Shown: in pieces, positions 8,105 to 15,553 of the stretch | How positions within the stretch are numbered: the stretch's first letter is position 1 | Layout: every line of letters starts with the position of its first letter | NCBI GenBank assembly: GCA_040386155.1 | Contig: JAZKFZ010000001.1 | Coordinates: 124,001-188,000 of the forward strand | Length of the DNA: 64,000 nt | Source of the DNA: M0103 sp040386155 | GTDB taxonomy: Bacteria > Bacteroidota > Bacteroidia > Flavobacteriales_D > Crocinitomicaceae | Reading direction: 5' to 3' | The notes under the pieces: model-generated | Told to the model about the DNA's origin: nothing | Seen by the model: the letters and a program-made list of their open reading frames with translations, nothing else | The model's database searches: none | Position numbers and translations under genes: made by a program

Positions 8105-8111
8105 ACCTAAC
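8105..8111 (-). repeat. Lone integron-type core site at the array entrance
   Basis: ACCTAAC on the plus strand (GTTAGGT on the minus strand) is identical to the cores of site C and precedes the first cassette gene. I find no matching partner arm. Small hairpins lie just beyond it (8124-8136, AGGG/CCCT; 8141-8167, ATACAA/TTGTAT enclosing CAACA/TGTTG). It could be the surviving half of an attC or attI-like site. Confidence 0.35.
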
Positions 8112-8274
8112 TTACTTATAAACAGGGTTTTTCCCTACCTATACAACAGAATTTGTTGGCTTTGTATGGGTTTTCCCGATTTATTTTTCTAAGATAAATC
8201 AAATTCTTTTACAATAAATCAGATGGTGAAATTAAATAAAGTAGACAAGGGTGCTGTAGTACCAAAGGTACTAG

Positions 8275-8321
8275 ACAAAAAAAGCCCTGCACTTCGACTA
8301 CGCTCAGTGACCAGGGCTTTA
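8275..8321 (-). terminator. infB operon terminator with REP-like loop
   Basis: On the minus strand AAAGCCCTG (8321-8313) pairs with CAGGGCTTT (8290-8282), followed by a run of T residues (8284-8277). The 22-base loop is itself a REP-like motif (GGTCACTGAGCGTAGTCGAA and onward). It lies 20 bases after the infB stop. A separate small hairpin, TAGTACC-AAA-GGTACTA, is at 8257-8273. Confidence 0.85.
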
Positions 8322-8340
8322 CTATTTTTAAACGATGGAA

Positions 8341-11058
8341 TTACAATTTTCTTGCAACTTCCATTTCTTCGTAGGCTTCAATAATGTCGCCTATTTTGAT
8401 GTCGTTGAATTTATCAATGTTTAATCCACATTCGTAATTGTTTTTCACTTCTTTTACGTCGTCTTTGAATCGTTTTAAAGATCCAAGCAAGCCTGAGTGC
8501 ACCACAATTCCGTCGCGAATCAAACGAATTTTAGAGTTACGTTTGATAATACCATCCAAGACATAACATCCTGCAATAGTACCTACTTTCGTGATATCGA
8601 ACGTTTCGCGCACCTCAGCAGATCCAACAATTTTCTCTTCGATGTCTGGCGATAACATTCCTTCCATTGCCGATTTAATTTCTTCAATCGCTTTGTAGAT
8701 GATGGAATATAAACGGATATCAATTTGTTCGTTGTCTGCCAATTTACGAGCACCTAGAGTTGGACGCACCTGGAATCCAATGATAATTGCATCAGACGCA
8801 GAAGCCAAGTTGACATCTGCTTCGGAAATTGCACCAACACCTTTGTGAACGATATTCACCTGAATTTCTTCCGTAGATAAGTTCAACAATGAATCAGACA
8901 ATGCCTCAATAGATCCATCCACGTCACCTTTAACAATGATGTTCAACTCCTTAAAGTCGCCAATAGCCAAACGACGACCGATTTCATCCAAGGTAATATG
9001 TTTCGTAGTACGCAAACCTTGCTCACGGTACAATTGTTCTCTTTTGGACGCAATTGATTTTGCTTCTTTTTCGTCGTCTAAGACGTTGAATTTATCTCCT
9101 GCACTTGGTGCTCCACCAATTCCTAAGACTGAAATGGGCTGAGACGGTCCTGCAGTTTTTAAACTTACGCCATGCTCGTCGTGCATTGCACGAACACGAC
9201 CAAAATAACGACCTACTAGGATGACGTCACCAATATTTAAGGTTCCAGCCTCCACCAACATGTTCGTCACATATCCTTTTCCTTTATCCAAAGACGATTC
9301 TATAACGGTACCCACTGCGTTCTTATTCGGATTAGCGCGCAAATTCAACATTTCTGATTCTACAATCACTTTATCAAGTAATGCATCAATGTTGAGGTTT
9401 TGTTTTGCTGAAATTTCTTGCACTTGGTATTTACCACCCCAATCTTCTACAAGGATGTTCATTGCAGACAATTGCTCTCTAATTTTATCTGGACTAGCGC
9501 CTGGCTTGTCGATTTTATTAATTGCGAATACCATTGGTACGCCCGCCGCTTGTGCGTGAGAAATTGCTTCCTTCGTTTGAGGCATCACGTCATCATCTGC
9601 TGCAACGATAATAATTGCAACGTCTGTTACTTGAGCACCACGCGCACGCATCGCAGTAAAGGCTTCGTGACCAGGAGTATCTAAGAAGGTCATTTTCTGA
9701 CCGCCTTTCAAGGTTACAGAGTACGAACCAATGTGCTGCGTAATTCCTCCGGCCTCACCAGCAACGATGTTGGCATTTCGAATTTTATCTAACAGGGATG
9801 TTTTACCGTGGTCAACGTGTCCCATTACTGTAATAATTGGCGGACGAGTAATTAAATCCTCTTCCTTATCCTCCGCTGTAGCAATTGCATCTTGCAACTC
9901 AGCACTCACAAATTCAGTTTGGAAGCCAAACTCGTCTGCCACAATTTGAATTGTTTCGGCATCCAATCGTTGATTGATGGAAGCAAAGATACCAAGTGAC
10001 ATACACGCAGAAATTACCTGCGTTGGAGCCACATTCATCATTGATGCCAATTCAGAAACAGTAACGAACTCTGTCAATTGCAAGATTCCTTCTGCCATTT
10101 CAGCGGCCATCTGCTCCATTTCACGACGGCTAGCGCGGTCATCACGTTTTGCACGACGGTTTTTAGATGCTTTTGATTTACCTCCTTGATTGGATAAACG
10201 AGCAAGTGTATCTTTAATTTCTTTCTGAATGTCAGTTGCCGAAATTTCTGGTTTGTCAAAACGAGGGCCTTTTTTGAAGCCTCCACCAGTTTTATTACCT
10301 TGATTCGCTTGTCCTGGAGGATTTTGTCCTGAAGGGCTTGTTTGTCCCGGCGTTGTTGTTTGACCTGGCTCCACTTTTTTGATGCGCTTGCGTTTTTTAC
10401 GTTCCGCTTCGCTCATGTGGCCTGGCTTGCTTGAAGTTTTTGGCTTCTCAACAGGTAAATCAATTTTACCTAATACAACAGGACCGGTAAGTGTTTGACG
10501 TTGAACACGAATGGTTTCAATTTCTTTCACCTCTTCCTTCACTGGCTCTTCCACTATTGGTGCTTCCACTGGTTTCACAGCTTCTACAACAACAGGCTTT
10601 TCTACCACTTTTGGTTTTTCTGATTCTGTTTTTTTGTCGGGACGCGTTTTTTGATTCAAGGCATCCAAATCAATTTTCCCCACCACATTCGGTCGGTTTT
10701 CTTGCGGTGCTTTTACCGTTTCCGGCTCAAAAATTTGTCGTTTGATGTCGTCAACATTGATTTCCTCAGCATCTTCATCCTCTTCGACCTCTTCTTTTTT
10801 CGGAGCATCTTCGGCTTTGTCGCGGATGGAAACAGTTTCTCGTTTCTCTCTGCTAACCGGGATTGTTTTCGATTGCTCTTTTAAATCATGATCTGCCGCA
10901 AATTGTTGACGCAACACTTCATACTGATCCTCCTCCAACTTTTGGTTTGGATTGGAATCAACTTTTATTCCCTTGGTGCCAAGAAATTCGACTAATGTTG
11001 AGATACTCACATTGAGCTCTCCTGCCGCCTTTCCTAATCTTATTGGTTTTCCAGCCAT
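8341..11058 (-). CDS. infB: Translation initiation factor IF-2
   Basis: 905-residue GTPase that delivers fMet-tRNA to the 30S subunit and promotes subunit joining. The first 55 residues form the IF2-N helical module (IRLGKAAGELNVSISTLVEF). A low-complexity Glu/Lys/Pro/Gln linker follows to about residue 320, then a second IF2-N-like segment. The G domain begins at GHVDHGKTS (Gly413, P-loop), with DTPGHEAF (G3) and NKID (G4). Domains II-IV follow, including the fMet-tRNA-binding C-terminal domain. It is the last gene of rimP-nusA-infB, a widely conserved order, and is followed by a strong terminator. Confidence 0.98.
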   Translation of the reverse strand: MAGKPIRLGKAAGELNVSISTLVEFLGTKGIKVDSNPNQKLEEDQYEVLRQQFAADHDLKEQSKTIPVSREKRETVSIRDKAEDAPKKEEVEEDEDAEEINVDDIKRQIFEPETVKAPQENRPNVVGKIDLDALNQKTRPDKKTESEKPKVVEKPVVVEAVKPVEAPIVEEPVKEEVKEIETIRVQRQTLTGPVVLGKIDLPVEKPKTSSKPGHMSEAERKKRKRIKKVEPGQTTTPGQTSPSGQNPPGQANQGNKTGGGFKKGPRFDKPEISATDIQKEIKDTLARLSNQGGKSKASKNRRAKRDDRASRREMEQMAAEMAEGILQLTEFVTVSELASMMNVAPTQVISACMSLGIFASINQRLDAETIQIVADEFGFQTEFVSAELQDAIATAEDKEEDLITRPPIITVMGHVDHGKTSLLDKIRNANIVAGEAGGITQHIGSYSVTLKGGQKMTFLDTPGHEAFTAMRARGAQVTDVAIIIVAADDDVMPQTKEAISHAQAAGVPMVFAINKIDKPGASPDKIREQLSAMNILVEDWGGKYQVQEISAKQNLNIDALLDKVIVESEMLNLRANPNKNAVGTVIESSLDKGKGYVTNMLVEAGTLNIGDVILVGRYFGRVRAMHDEHGVSLKTAGPSQPISVLGIGGAPSAGDKFNVLDDEKEAKSIASKREQLYREQGLRTTKHITLDEIGRRLAIGDFKELNIIVKGDVDGSIEALSDSLLNLSTEEIQVNIVHKGVGAISEADVNLASASDAIIIGFQVRPTLGARKLADNEQIDIRLYSIIYKAIEEIKSAMEGMLSPDIEEKIVGSAEVRETFDITKVGTIAGCYVLDGIIKRNSKIRLIRDGIVVHSGLLGSLKRFKDDVKEVKNNYECGLNIDKFNDIKIGDIIEAYEEMEVARKL

Positions 11059-11117
11059 ACTTTTACTGTTCGCCTTCTTTTTTTATTTTGTTTTACAATA
11101 TACGTTTTCTGCACGAA

Positions 11118-12353
11118 TTATTCAAATTCTGCACGTAGTATTCTCAACACTTCTTCTATTGTTTCTTCTTCTAAGTCGGTACGTTGCACCAAGTCTGCTT
11201 TTGATCTTTCGATAACTGATTTTGCAGTATCTAAGCCAATTGCCTTCAACTCGTCAATGATCCAACCATCGATTTCGTCAGCAAATTCTTCTAAGTCAAC
11301 GTCTTCAACATCTACTTCGCCATCGCGATAAACATCCAATTCGTATCCTGTAAGTTTTCCTGCCAACTTAATGTTATGTCCGCCTTTACCAATTGCCAAC
11401 GACACTTGATCTGGCTTTAAAAACACTTTTGCTCTTCCTTCTTCCTCGTTAATTTCAATTGAAGAAATCTTTGCTGGAGAAAGAGAACGTTGAATCAACA
11501 ACTGAGCGTTTGATGTGTAGTTGATAACATCGATATTCTCATTGCGCAATTCACGCACAATTCCGTGGATACGAGATCCTTTCATTCCAACACATGCTCC
11601 AACAGGATCGATACGGTCGTCATACGATTCTACCGCAACTTTTGCTCTTTCTCCTGGTTCACGCACAATTTTCTTGATTGTAATTAAACCGTCGAACACT
11701 TCAGGAACTTCTAATTCGAACAAGCGCTCTAAAAACTCAGGGGCAGTTCTTGAAAGGATAATTACTGGTGTGCCATTTCGCATGTCAACTTTCGCAACTA
11801 CTGCACGAACGTTTTCACCTTTTTTGAAATAATCTGATGGAATTTGTTCTGATTTAGGCAAGATCAACTCGTTACCTTCATCATCCAATACCATAATTTC
11901 CTTTTTCCAAACTTGATAAACTTCACCAGTGATAATTTCACCGATTCGCTCTTTGTATTTTTTGTATAAATGATCTTTCTCTAATTCTAAGATTCTTGAA
12001 ATCAAATTTTGACGCAATGAAAGAATGTTTCTTCTTCCAAAATCGCCAAACTTAAATTCTTCAGAGACATCTTCTCCAATTTCGAACTCATCGATTTTTA
12101 AGGCGTCGCTAATCGAAATTTCCATGTTAGGATCTTCTACTTCACCATCATCTACTACCTCTTTGTTTAAGATAATCTGAACATCACCCTTATCAATATT
12201 TACGATAATATCGATGTGCTCATCGGTATTAAATTTTTTCTTCAACATTGTACGGAATACATCCTCAAGCACATTTTGCATCGTTGATTTATCGATGCTT
12301 TTTAATTCTTTAAATTCTAAAAACGAATCTTGTAACTCCTCATTGTTATTCAT
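11118..12353 (-). CDS. nusA: Transcription termination/antitermination factor NusA
   Basis: 411 residues, the short form lacking the C-terminal acidic repeats of E. coli NusA, which is usual in Bacteroidota. It has an N-terminal RNA-polymerase-binding domain (about 1-130), an S1 domain (about 135-200, GEIITGEVYQVWKKEIMV) and two KH domains (about 210-350), with VGACVGMKGSRI and SLAIGKGGHNIKLA as the GxxG-type RNA-binding loops. The C-terminus adds an acidic helical tail. NusA binds the elongation complex and modulates pausing, termination and antitermination. It starts 9 bases after rimP and precedes infB. It may act on the leader hairpin upstream of rimP (autoregulation is known in E. coli; here it is inference). 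Confidence 0.96.
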   Translation of the reverse strand: MNNNEELQDSFLEFKELKSIDKSTMQNVLEDVFRTMLKKKFNTDEHIDIIVNIDKGDVQIILNKEVVDDGEVEDPNMEISISDALKIDEFEIGEDVSEEFKFGDFGRRNILSLRQNLISRILELEKDHLYKKYKERIGEIITGEVYQVWKKEIMVLDDEGNELILPKSEQIPSDYFKKGENVRAVVAKVDMRNGTPVIILSRTAPEFLERLFELEVPEVFDGLITIKKIVREPGERAKVAVESYDDRIDPVGACVGMKGSRIHGIVRELRNENIDVINYTSNAQLLIQRSLSPAKISSIEINEEEGRAKVFLKPDQVSLAIGKGGHNIKLAGKLTGYELDVYRDGEVDVEDVDLEEFADEIDGWIIDELKAIGLDTAKSVIERSKADLVQRTDLEEETIEEVLRILRAEFE

Positions 12354-12362
12354 ACTGAGCTA

Positions 12363-12839
12363 TTATTTAAACGTGATAACTATTTTTGTTTCCTTTATTT
12401 GTTCGAAGGGAAGTACTTGTTGTTCTACCACCACTTCTTTTTTCTTTTTACCCTCTATTGTTACTTTTTTCGAGCTTTCAAGTGTAATTCCTTGCTCGTC
12501 TGCAGCAACCATTAGTCCTTCTGTTTTTTGCCCGTCATTGAGAACTACTTCAACTGAGCGACCTATGTTTTTAATAAACTGAGGCAATACACGAAGTGGT
12601 TTATCAAGTCCGGCAGAAGAAACTTCTAATTCAAAATCTTCTTCTTCACGATCTAAATTATGTTCAATGTTTCTAGACACAGAAACACAATCTTTTACAC
12701 TCACACCACCTTCGTGCTTGTCTATTTCTAAATGAATGAAGTTACTTGCCGAAATAGTAAGTTCGACAATAAAAAGCCCATTATCAAGCTCATTCATGCG
12801 CTCTGTAGCTAATTCTATAACAAGTTCTTTACTGATCAT
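12363..12839 (-). CDS. rimP: Ribosome maturation factor RimP
   Basis: 158 residues, the normal RimP length. The N-terminal alpha/beta domain contains FIHLEIDKHEGGVSVKDCVSVSRNIEHNLD and the family hallmark EVSSAGLDKPL (about 72-82). The C-terminal part is an SH3-like barrel. RimP binds the free 30S subunit and helps assembly around S12. It is the first gene of the rimP-nusA-infB operon. A complete promoter lies upstream at 12902-12931, and a stable leader hairpin at 12853-12872. Confidence 0.94.
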   Translation of the reverse strand: MISKELVIELATERMNELDNGLFIVELTISASNFIHLEIDKHEGGVSVKDCVSVSRNIEHNLDREEEDFELEVSSAGLDKPLRVLPQFIKNIGRSVEVVLNDGQKTEGLMVAADEQGITLESSKKVTIEGKKKKEVVVEQQVLPFEQIKETKIVITFK

Positions 12840-12852
12840 TTTTAGACTAAAA

Positions 12853-12872
12853 GAGGGGACTTCCGTCCCCTC
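12853..12872 (-). promoter_or_regulatory. Leader hairpin upstream of rimP
   Basis: On the minus strand GAGGGGAC-GGAA-GTCCCCTC forms a perfect 8-bp stem with a tetraloop, then TTTTAG, 13 bases before the rimP ATG. It lies within the approximately 57-base leader predicted from the promoter. The short U-run makes it a weak terminator or attenuator candidate; an mRNA-stabilising 5' structure is the alternative. Confidence 0.5.
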
Positions 12873-12901
12873 GTTCTATATGTTTCTATTGTTTAATGGT
12901 G

Positions 12902-12931
12902 CAAAATTACGTTATTTTATTTGATTTCCAA
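12902..12931 (-). promoter_or_regulatory. Bacteroidota-type promoter of rimP-nusA-infB
   Basis: On the minus strand TTG (12931-12929), 19 bases, then TAATTTTG (12909-12902). This matches the -33/-7 pattern TTG-N19-TAnnTTTG of Bacteroides and Flavobacterium primary sigma promoters. The start point would be near 12896. It is the only promoter here where both boxes are clear. Confidence 0.75.
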
Positions 12932-12963
12932 CTATTTTACTAAAAATTCATCCTTGAACGGTT

Positions 12964-12971
12964 TATCTTTG
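12964..12971 (+). promoter_or_regulatory. -7 box before the DUF3109 gene
   Basis: TATCTTTG fits TAnnTTTG and lies 8 bases before the ATG, implying a very short leader. No -33 TTG is seen at the right distance. Confidence 0.45.
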
Positions 12972-12979
12972 CAGTAATT

Positions 12980-13561
12980 ATGCTAGTAGAAATAGATGAT
13001 AAAGTGGTGTCGACCAGAATTTTTGAAGAAAAATTTGTGTGCGATCTAAATGCTTGTAAAGGTGCTTGTTGTATTCATGGCGATGCTGGAGCTCCCATTG
13101 ATATGGAGGAAATTGATCTTCTTGAAGAGTTATTGCCTGCTATTCTACCTTACATGCGCGAAGAAGGAAAAGCTGCTGTAGCAACTTCAGGCGTTTTTTA
13201 TGTGGATCAAGAAAATGATTTCGCCACAACGCTAGTGAATGATAGTGAGTGTGCATTTGTTTATTTTGATGAAAAGGGAATTACAAAATGTGCCATTGAA
13301 AAAGCTTATTTAGAAGGTAAGTCGACTTTTAAAAAACCGATTTCTTGTCACCTCTACCCTATTCGAGTGAAAAAATTTCCGGATTTTACAGCCCTCAATT
13401 ACAACGAATGGGACATTTGTGCCCCTGCCTGTGCGTGTGGAAGCGAATTGAACGTTTCTGTTTTTCGTTTTTTGAAAGAGCCACTAATTCGTGTGTTTGG
13501 AGAGGATTTTTATCATGATTTAGAGCTCGTAGACCGTGAATTAAAAGACACTTCTCGTTAG
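12980..13561 (+). CDS. DUF3109 family cysteine-rich protein
   Basis: 193 residues, cytoplasmic. The sequence matches the DUF3109 pattern: an N-terminal CDLNACKGACCIHGDAGAP cluster, CAFVYFDEKGITKCAIE in the middle, ISCHLYPIRV, and a late CAPACACG cluster. The many conserved Cys residues resemble the YkgJ-type zinc/iron-binding group, so a metal-binding or oxidoreductive role is likely, but no biochemical function is established. It is divergent from rimP, and the ATG follows a -7 box by 8 bases. The family assignment is fairly secure; the function is unknown. Confidence 0.85.
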   Translation: MLVEIDDKVVSTRIFEEKFVCDLNACKGACCIHGDAGAPIDMEEIDLLEELLPAILPYMREEGKAAVATSGVFYVDQENDFATTLVNDSECAFVYFDEKGITKCAIEKAYLEGKSTFKKPISCHLYPIRVKKFPDFTALNYNEWDICAPACACGSELNVSVFRFLKEPLIRVFGEDFYHDLELVDRELKDTSR

Positions 13562-13633
13562 GTTTCCTTTTTTTAACACTTTAAAGTCTATAACATTTAA
13601 CATAATTAAACAGGCCTTTAACTAATAATGATT

Positions 13634-13641
13634 TAATTTTG
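13634..13641 (+). promoter_or_regulatory. -7 box before the desaturase gene
   Basis: TAATTTTG fits TAnnTTTG and lies 27 bases before the ATG at 13669. An upstream TTG (13639-13641), which could open a 371-codon frame, is part of this box and so is not the start. Confidence 0.5.
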
Positions 13642-13668
13642 CATACTATTAATTGTAATTTAATAATT

Positions 13669-14754
13669 ATGCAATCAAGCGTAACCCCAGGATTTCAACA
13701 ACCTAATCAGTCACAATCATTCTATAAAGTGCTGAGCGCTCGTGTTAACGACTATTTTAAGAAAAACAAAGTACAGAAAACCGGTAACTGGGCGCTGTAT
13801 TCTAAGGCAATTTTGCTTTGGTCCTTGTATGCAGCAACCTATGTGCATTTGATCTTTTTCACGCCACACGTTGTTTTTGCAATTTTAGAATCTGTTTTAT
13901 TGGGCGTTGTAACAGCTGCAATTGGCTTTAACGTGATGCACGATGGTGGTCACGGTAGTTTTAGTAACAGTAAATTTTGGAACAATGTTGCCGCTTACTC
14001 TGTTAATCTTTTAGGGGGTAGTATGCTAATGTGGAGCAATAAGCACAATGTTGTTCACCATACTTTTACAAATATAACTGGAGTAGATGACGACATCAAT
14101 ATTCAGCCTCTAGCGCGTATGGGAGAAACACAAAAACGCTATTTCTTTCATCGCTTTCAACACATTTACATTTGGTTTTTATATGGTTTGTTGTTGTTTT
14201 CTTGGGTGCTATACACTGATTACATTAAGTACTTTACCAATAAGGTAGGTCCAGTTAAATTGAAAAAACTTTCCGCGCTAAATCATTTTGGTTTTTGGAC
14301 GATGAAAGTGGTCTATGTATTTTTAATGGTTGTTCTGCCAATTTATATGGTGGGTGCTATTCCTTGGTTAGTTGGTTTTTCAATTGTTCTTTTTGTTAGT
14401 GGCTTAATTCTTTCTGTTGTTTTTCAATTAGCACACGTGGTGGAGCACACTAATTTTCCAGTAGCAACGCAACCATCAAACAATATTGAAAACGAATGGG
14501 CAATTCATCAATTGGAAACGACGGCAAATTTTGCAACAAAGAACAAAGTTATTAGCTGGTTTGTGGGCGGATTAAATTTTCAAGTGGAACATCATTTATT
14601 TCCACAAATTTCGCACGTGCACTATCCTGAGATTAGTAAAATTATCAAGAGCACATGTAAAGAGTTTAATGTTCGCTACAATGAGTATAGCAGAATGACC
14701 TCAGCATTAGCTTCACACTTCCGCCACTTAAGAAAAATGGGGATGGCAAACTAA
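13669..14754 (+). CDS. Membrane fatty acid desaturase
   Basis: 361 residues from the ATG at 13669. All three histidine boxes of the membrane di-iron desaturases are present: HDGGH, HNVVHH and QVEHH. Four hydrophobic helices sit in the usual positions between them. The family inserts a double bond into acyl chains using O2 and an electron donor, which adjusts membrane fluidity. The QxxHH third box places it with the acyl-lipid or front-end/linoleoyl-CoA-like desaturases rather than with delta-9 acyl-CoA desaturases. An extra cytochrome b5 domain is absent. The upstream TTG start lies inside the promoter box and was rejected. It is convergent with the response regulator gene. Confidence 0.93.
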   Translation: MQSSVTPGFQQPNQSQSFYKVLSARVNDYFKKNKVQKTGNWALYSKAILLWSLYAATYVHLIFFTPHVVFAILESVLLGVVTAAIGFNVMHDGGHGSFSNSKFWNNVAAYSVNLLGGSMLMWSNKHNVVHHTFTNITGVDDDINIQPLARMGETQKRYFFHRFQHIYIWFLYGLLLFSWVLYTDYIKYFTNKVGPVKLKKLSALNHFGFWTMKVVYVFLMVVLPIYMVGAIPWLVGFSIVLFVSGLILSVVFQLAHVVEHTNFPVATQPSNNIENEWAIHQLETTANFATKNKVISWFVGGLNFQVEHHLFPQISHVHYPEISKIIKSTCKEFNVRYNEYSRMTSALASHFRHLRKMGMAN

Positions 14755-14796
14755 TCGGTTATTTAAGCGGAAATTTCTCTTTAAAAGTTCCTTTTT

Positions 14797-15552
14797 TTAA
14801 AGCATGTTGATGCGATTATTGAAATCATCGCGGTAAGAACCACCTATTGGAACCACTTTTTTGTCGTTTTCTAGGTATAAATTTGGAAATTCGATAGATG
14901 CTATTTTGTCTAGTCGTACAATGAATGATCGGTGCACACGAATGAATTCATTTGGATTCATTTTTCCTTCAATTTCTTTCATTGTAGAGTGAATGGTGTA
15001 ACGAACTGTCGCTGTGTGGATCACCACATAGTCCTTCAAGGCCTCAATGTAAAAAATATCCGTCGTTTTAATTTTCACCAATTTTGAATTGGATTTTACA
15101 AAGATAAAGTCTGTTGATGATTCTTTGTTTTCAATAATTGAGTATAGGAAATCGCGCTCTTTACGCACTTCTTTTTCTTTACTGAATTTGTAAAGCGCCA
15201 TTTCTATCGTAGTGTGTAAATCAATTTCTTTGAAAGGCTTGATAATATAGCCATATGGTTCAGAAATTTTTGCTTTTGCGAGTGTGGCATCATCGGCATA
15301 GGCCGTTAAAAAAATCACGGGTATAAAAAGCTCTGACCTGACTTGTGCTGCAGTATCTATTCCGTTCATTGTGCCTTTCAACATAATGTCCATAAGAATA
15401 ACGTCTGGCATTGTTTCTCTCGCTAGTTCAAGTGCTTTTTCACCAGTAGCCGCTGCTCCGGCAACATTGTAGCCAAGTTTAATTAAACTTTGCTGAATGT
15501 CCTTCGAAACAATCGATTCGTCTTCTACAACCAGAATGTTTATGTTGCTCAT
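14797..15552 (-). CDS. LytTR-family response regulator
   Basis: 251 residues. The receiver domain (about 4-125) has the acidic pair Glu10-Asp11, phosphoacceptor Asp55 (VILMDIML), Thr83 and Lys105 (IIKPF). A LytTR DNA-binding domain (about 150-250) follows, with VKIKTTDIFYIEALKDYVVIHT and EFIRVHRSFIVRLDKI. Such regulators bind direct repeats upstream of target genes. It begins one base after the stop of the multi-PAS histidine kinase, so the pair forms a two-component system in one transcript. The targets are not visible here. Confidence 0.95.
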   Translation of the reverse strand: MSNINILVVEDESIVSKDIQQSLIKLGYNVAGAAATGEKALELARETMPDVILMDIMLKGTMNGIDTAAQVRSELFIPVIFLTAYADDATLAKAKISEPYGYIIKPFKEIDLHTTIEMALYKFSKEKEVRKERDFLYSIIENKESSTDFIFVKSNSKLVKIKTTDIFYIEALKDYVVIHTATVRYTIHSTMKEIEGKMNPNEFIRVHRSFIVRLDKIASIEFPNLYLENDKKVVPIGGSYRDDFNNRINML

Positions 15553-15553
15553 A

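Larger units (their letters stand above)
2441..8111 (-). mobile_element. CALIN-like array: gene cassettes separated by attC-like sites
   Basis: Imperfect inverted repeats, each bounded by RYYYAAC / GTTRRRY-like core sites, occur at 2441-2574, 3466-3599 and 5751-5827. A lone core (ACCTAAC) lies at 8105-8111. On the minus strand each repeat sits directly 3' of a gene, as in integron cassettes: the 8052-5836 gene then site C; the 5716-4928 and 4849-3614 genes then site B; the 2895-2569 gene then site A. None of the enclosed genes is a housekeeping gene, while both flanks (tatA-gatA, rimP-nusA-infB) are. No integrase is in the window. That these are functional attC sites is inferred from core motifs and folding; a scattered chromosomal repeat family is the alternative. 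Confidence 0.6.

Noticed and set aside
13639..13668. Upstream TTG start for the desaturase
   Set aside because: The TTG is part of the TAATTTTG promoter box; the ATG at 13669 gives the normal N-terminus.
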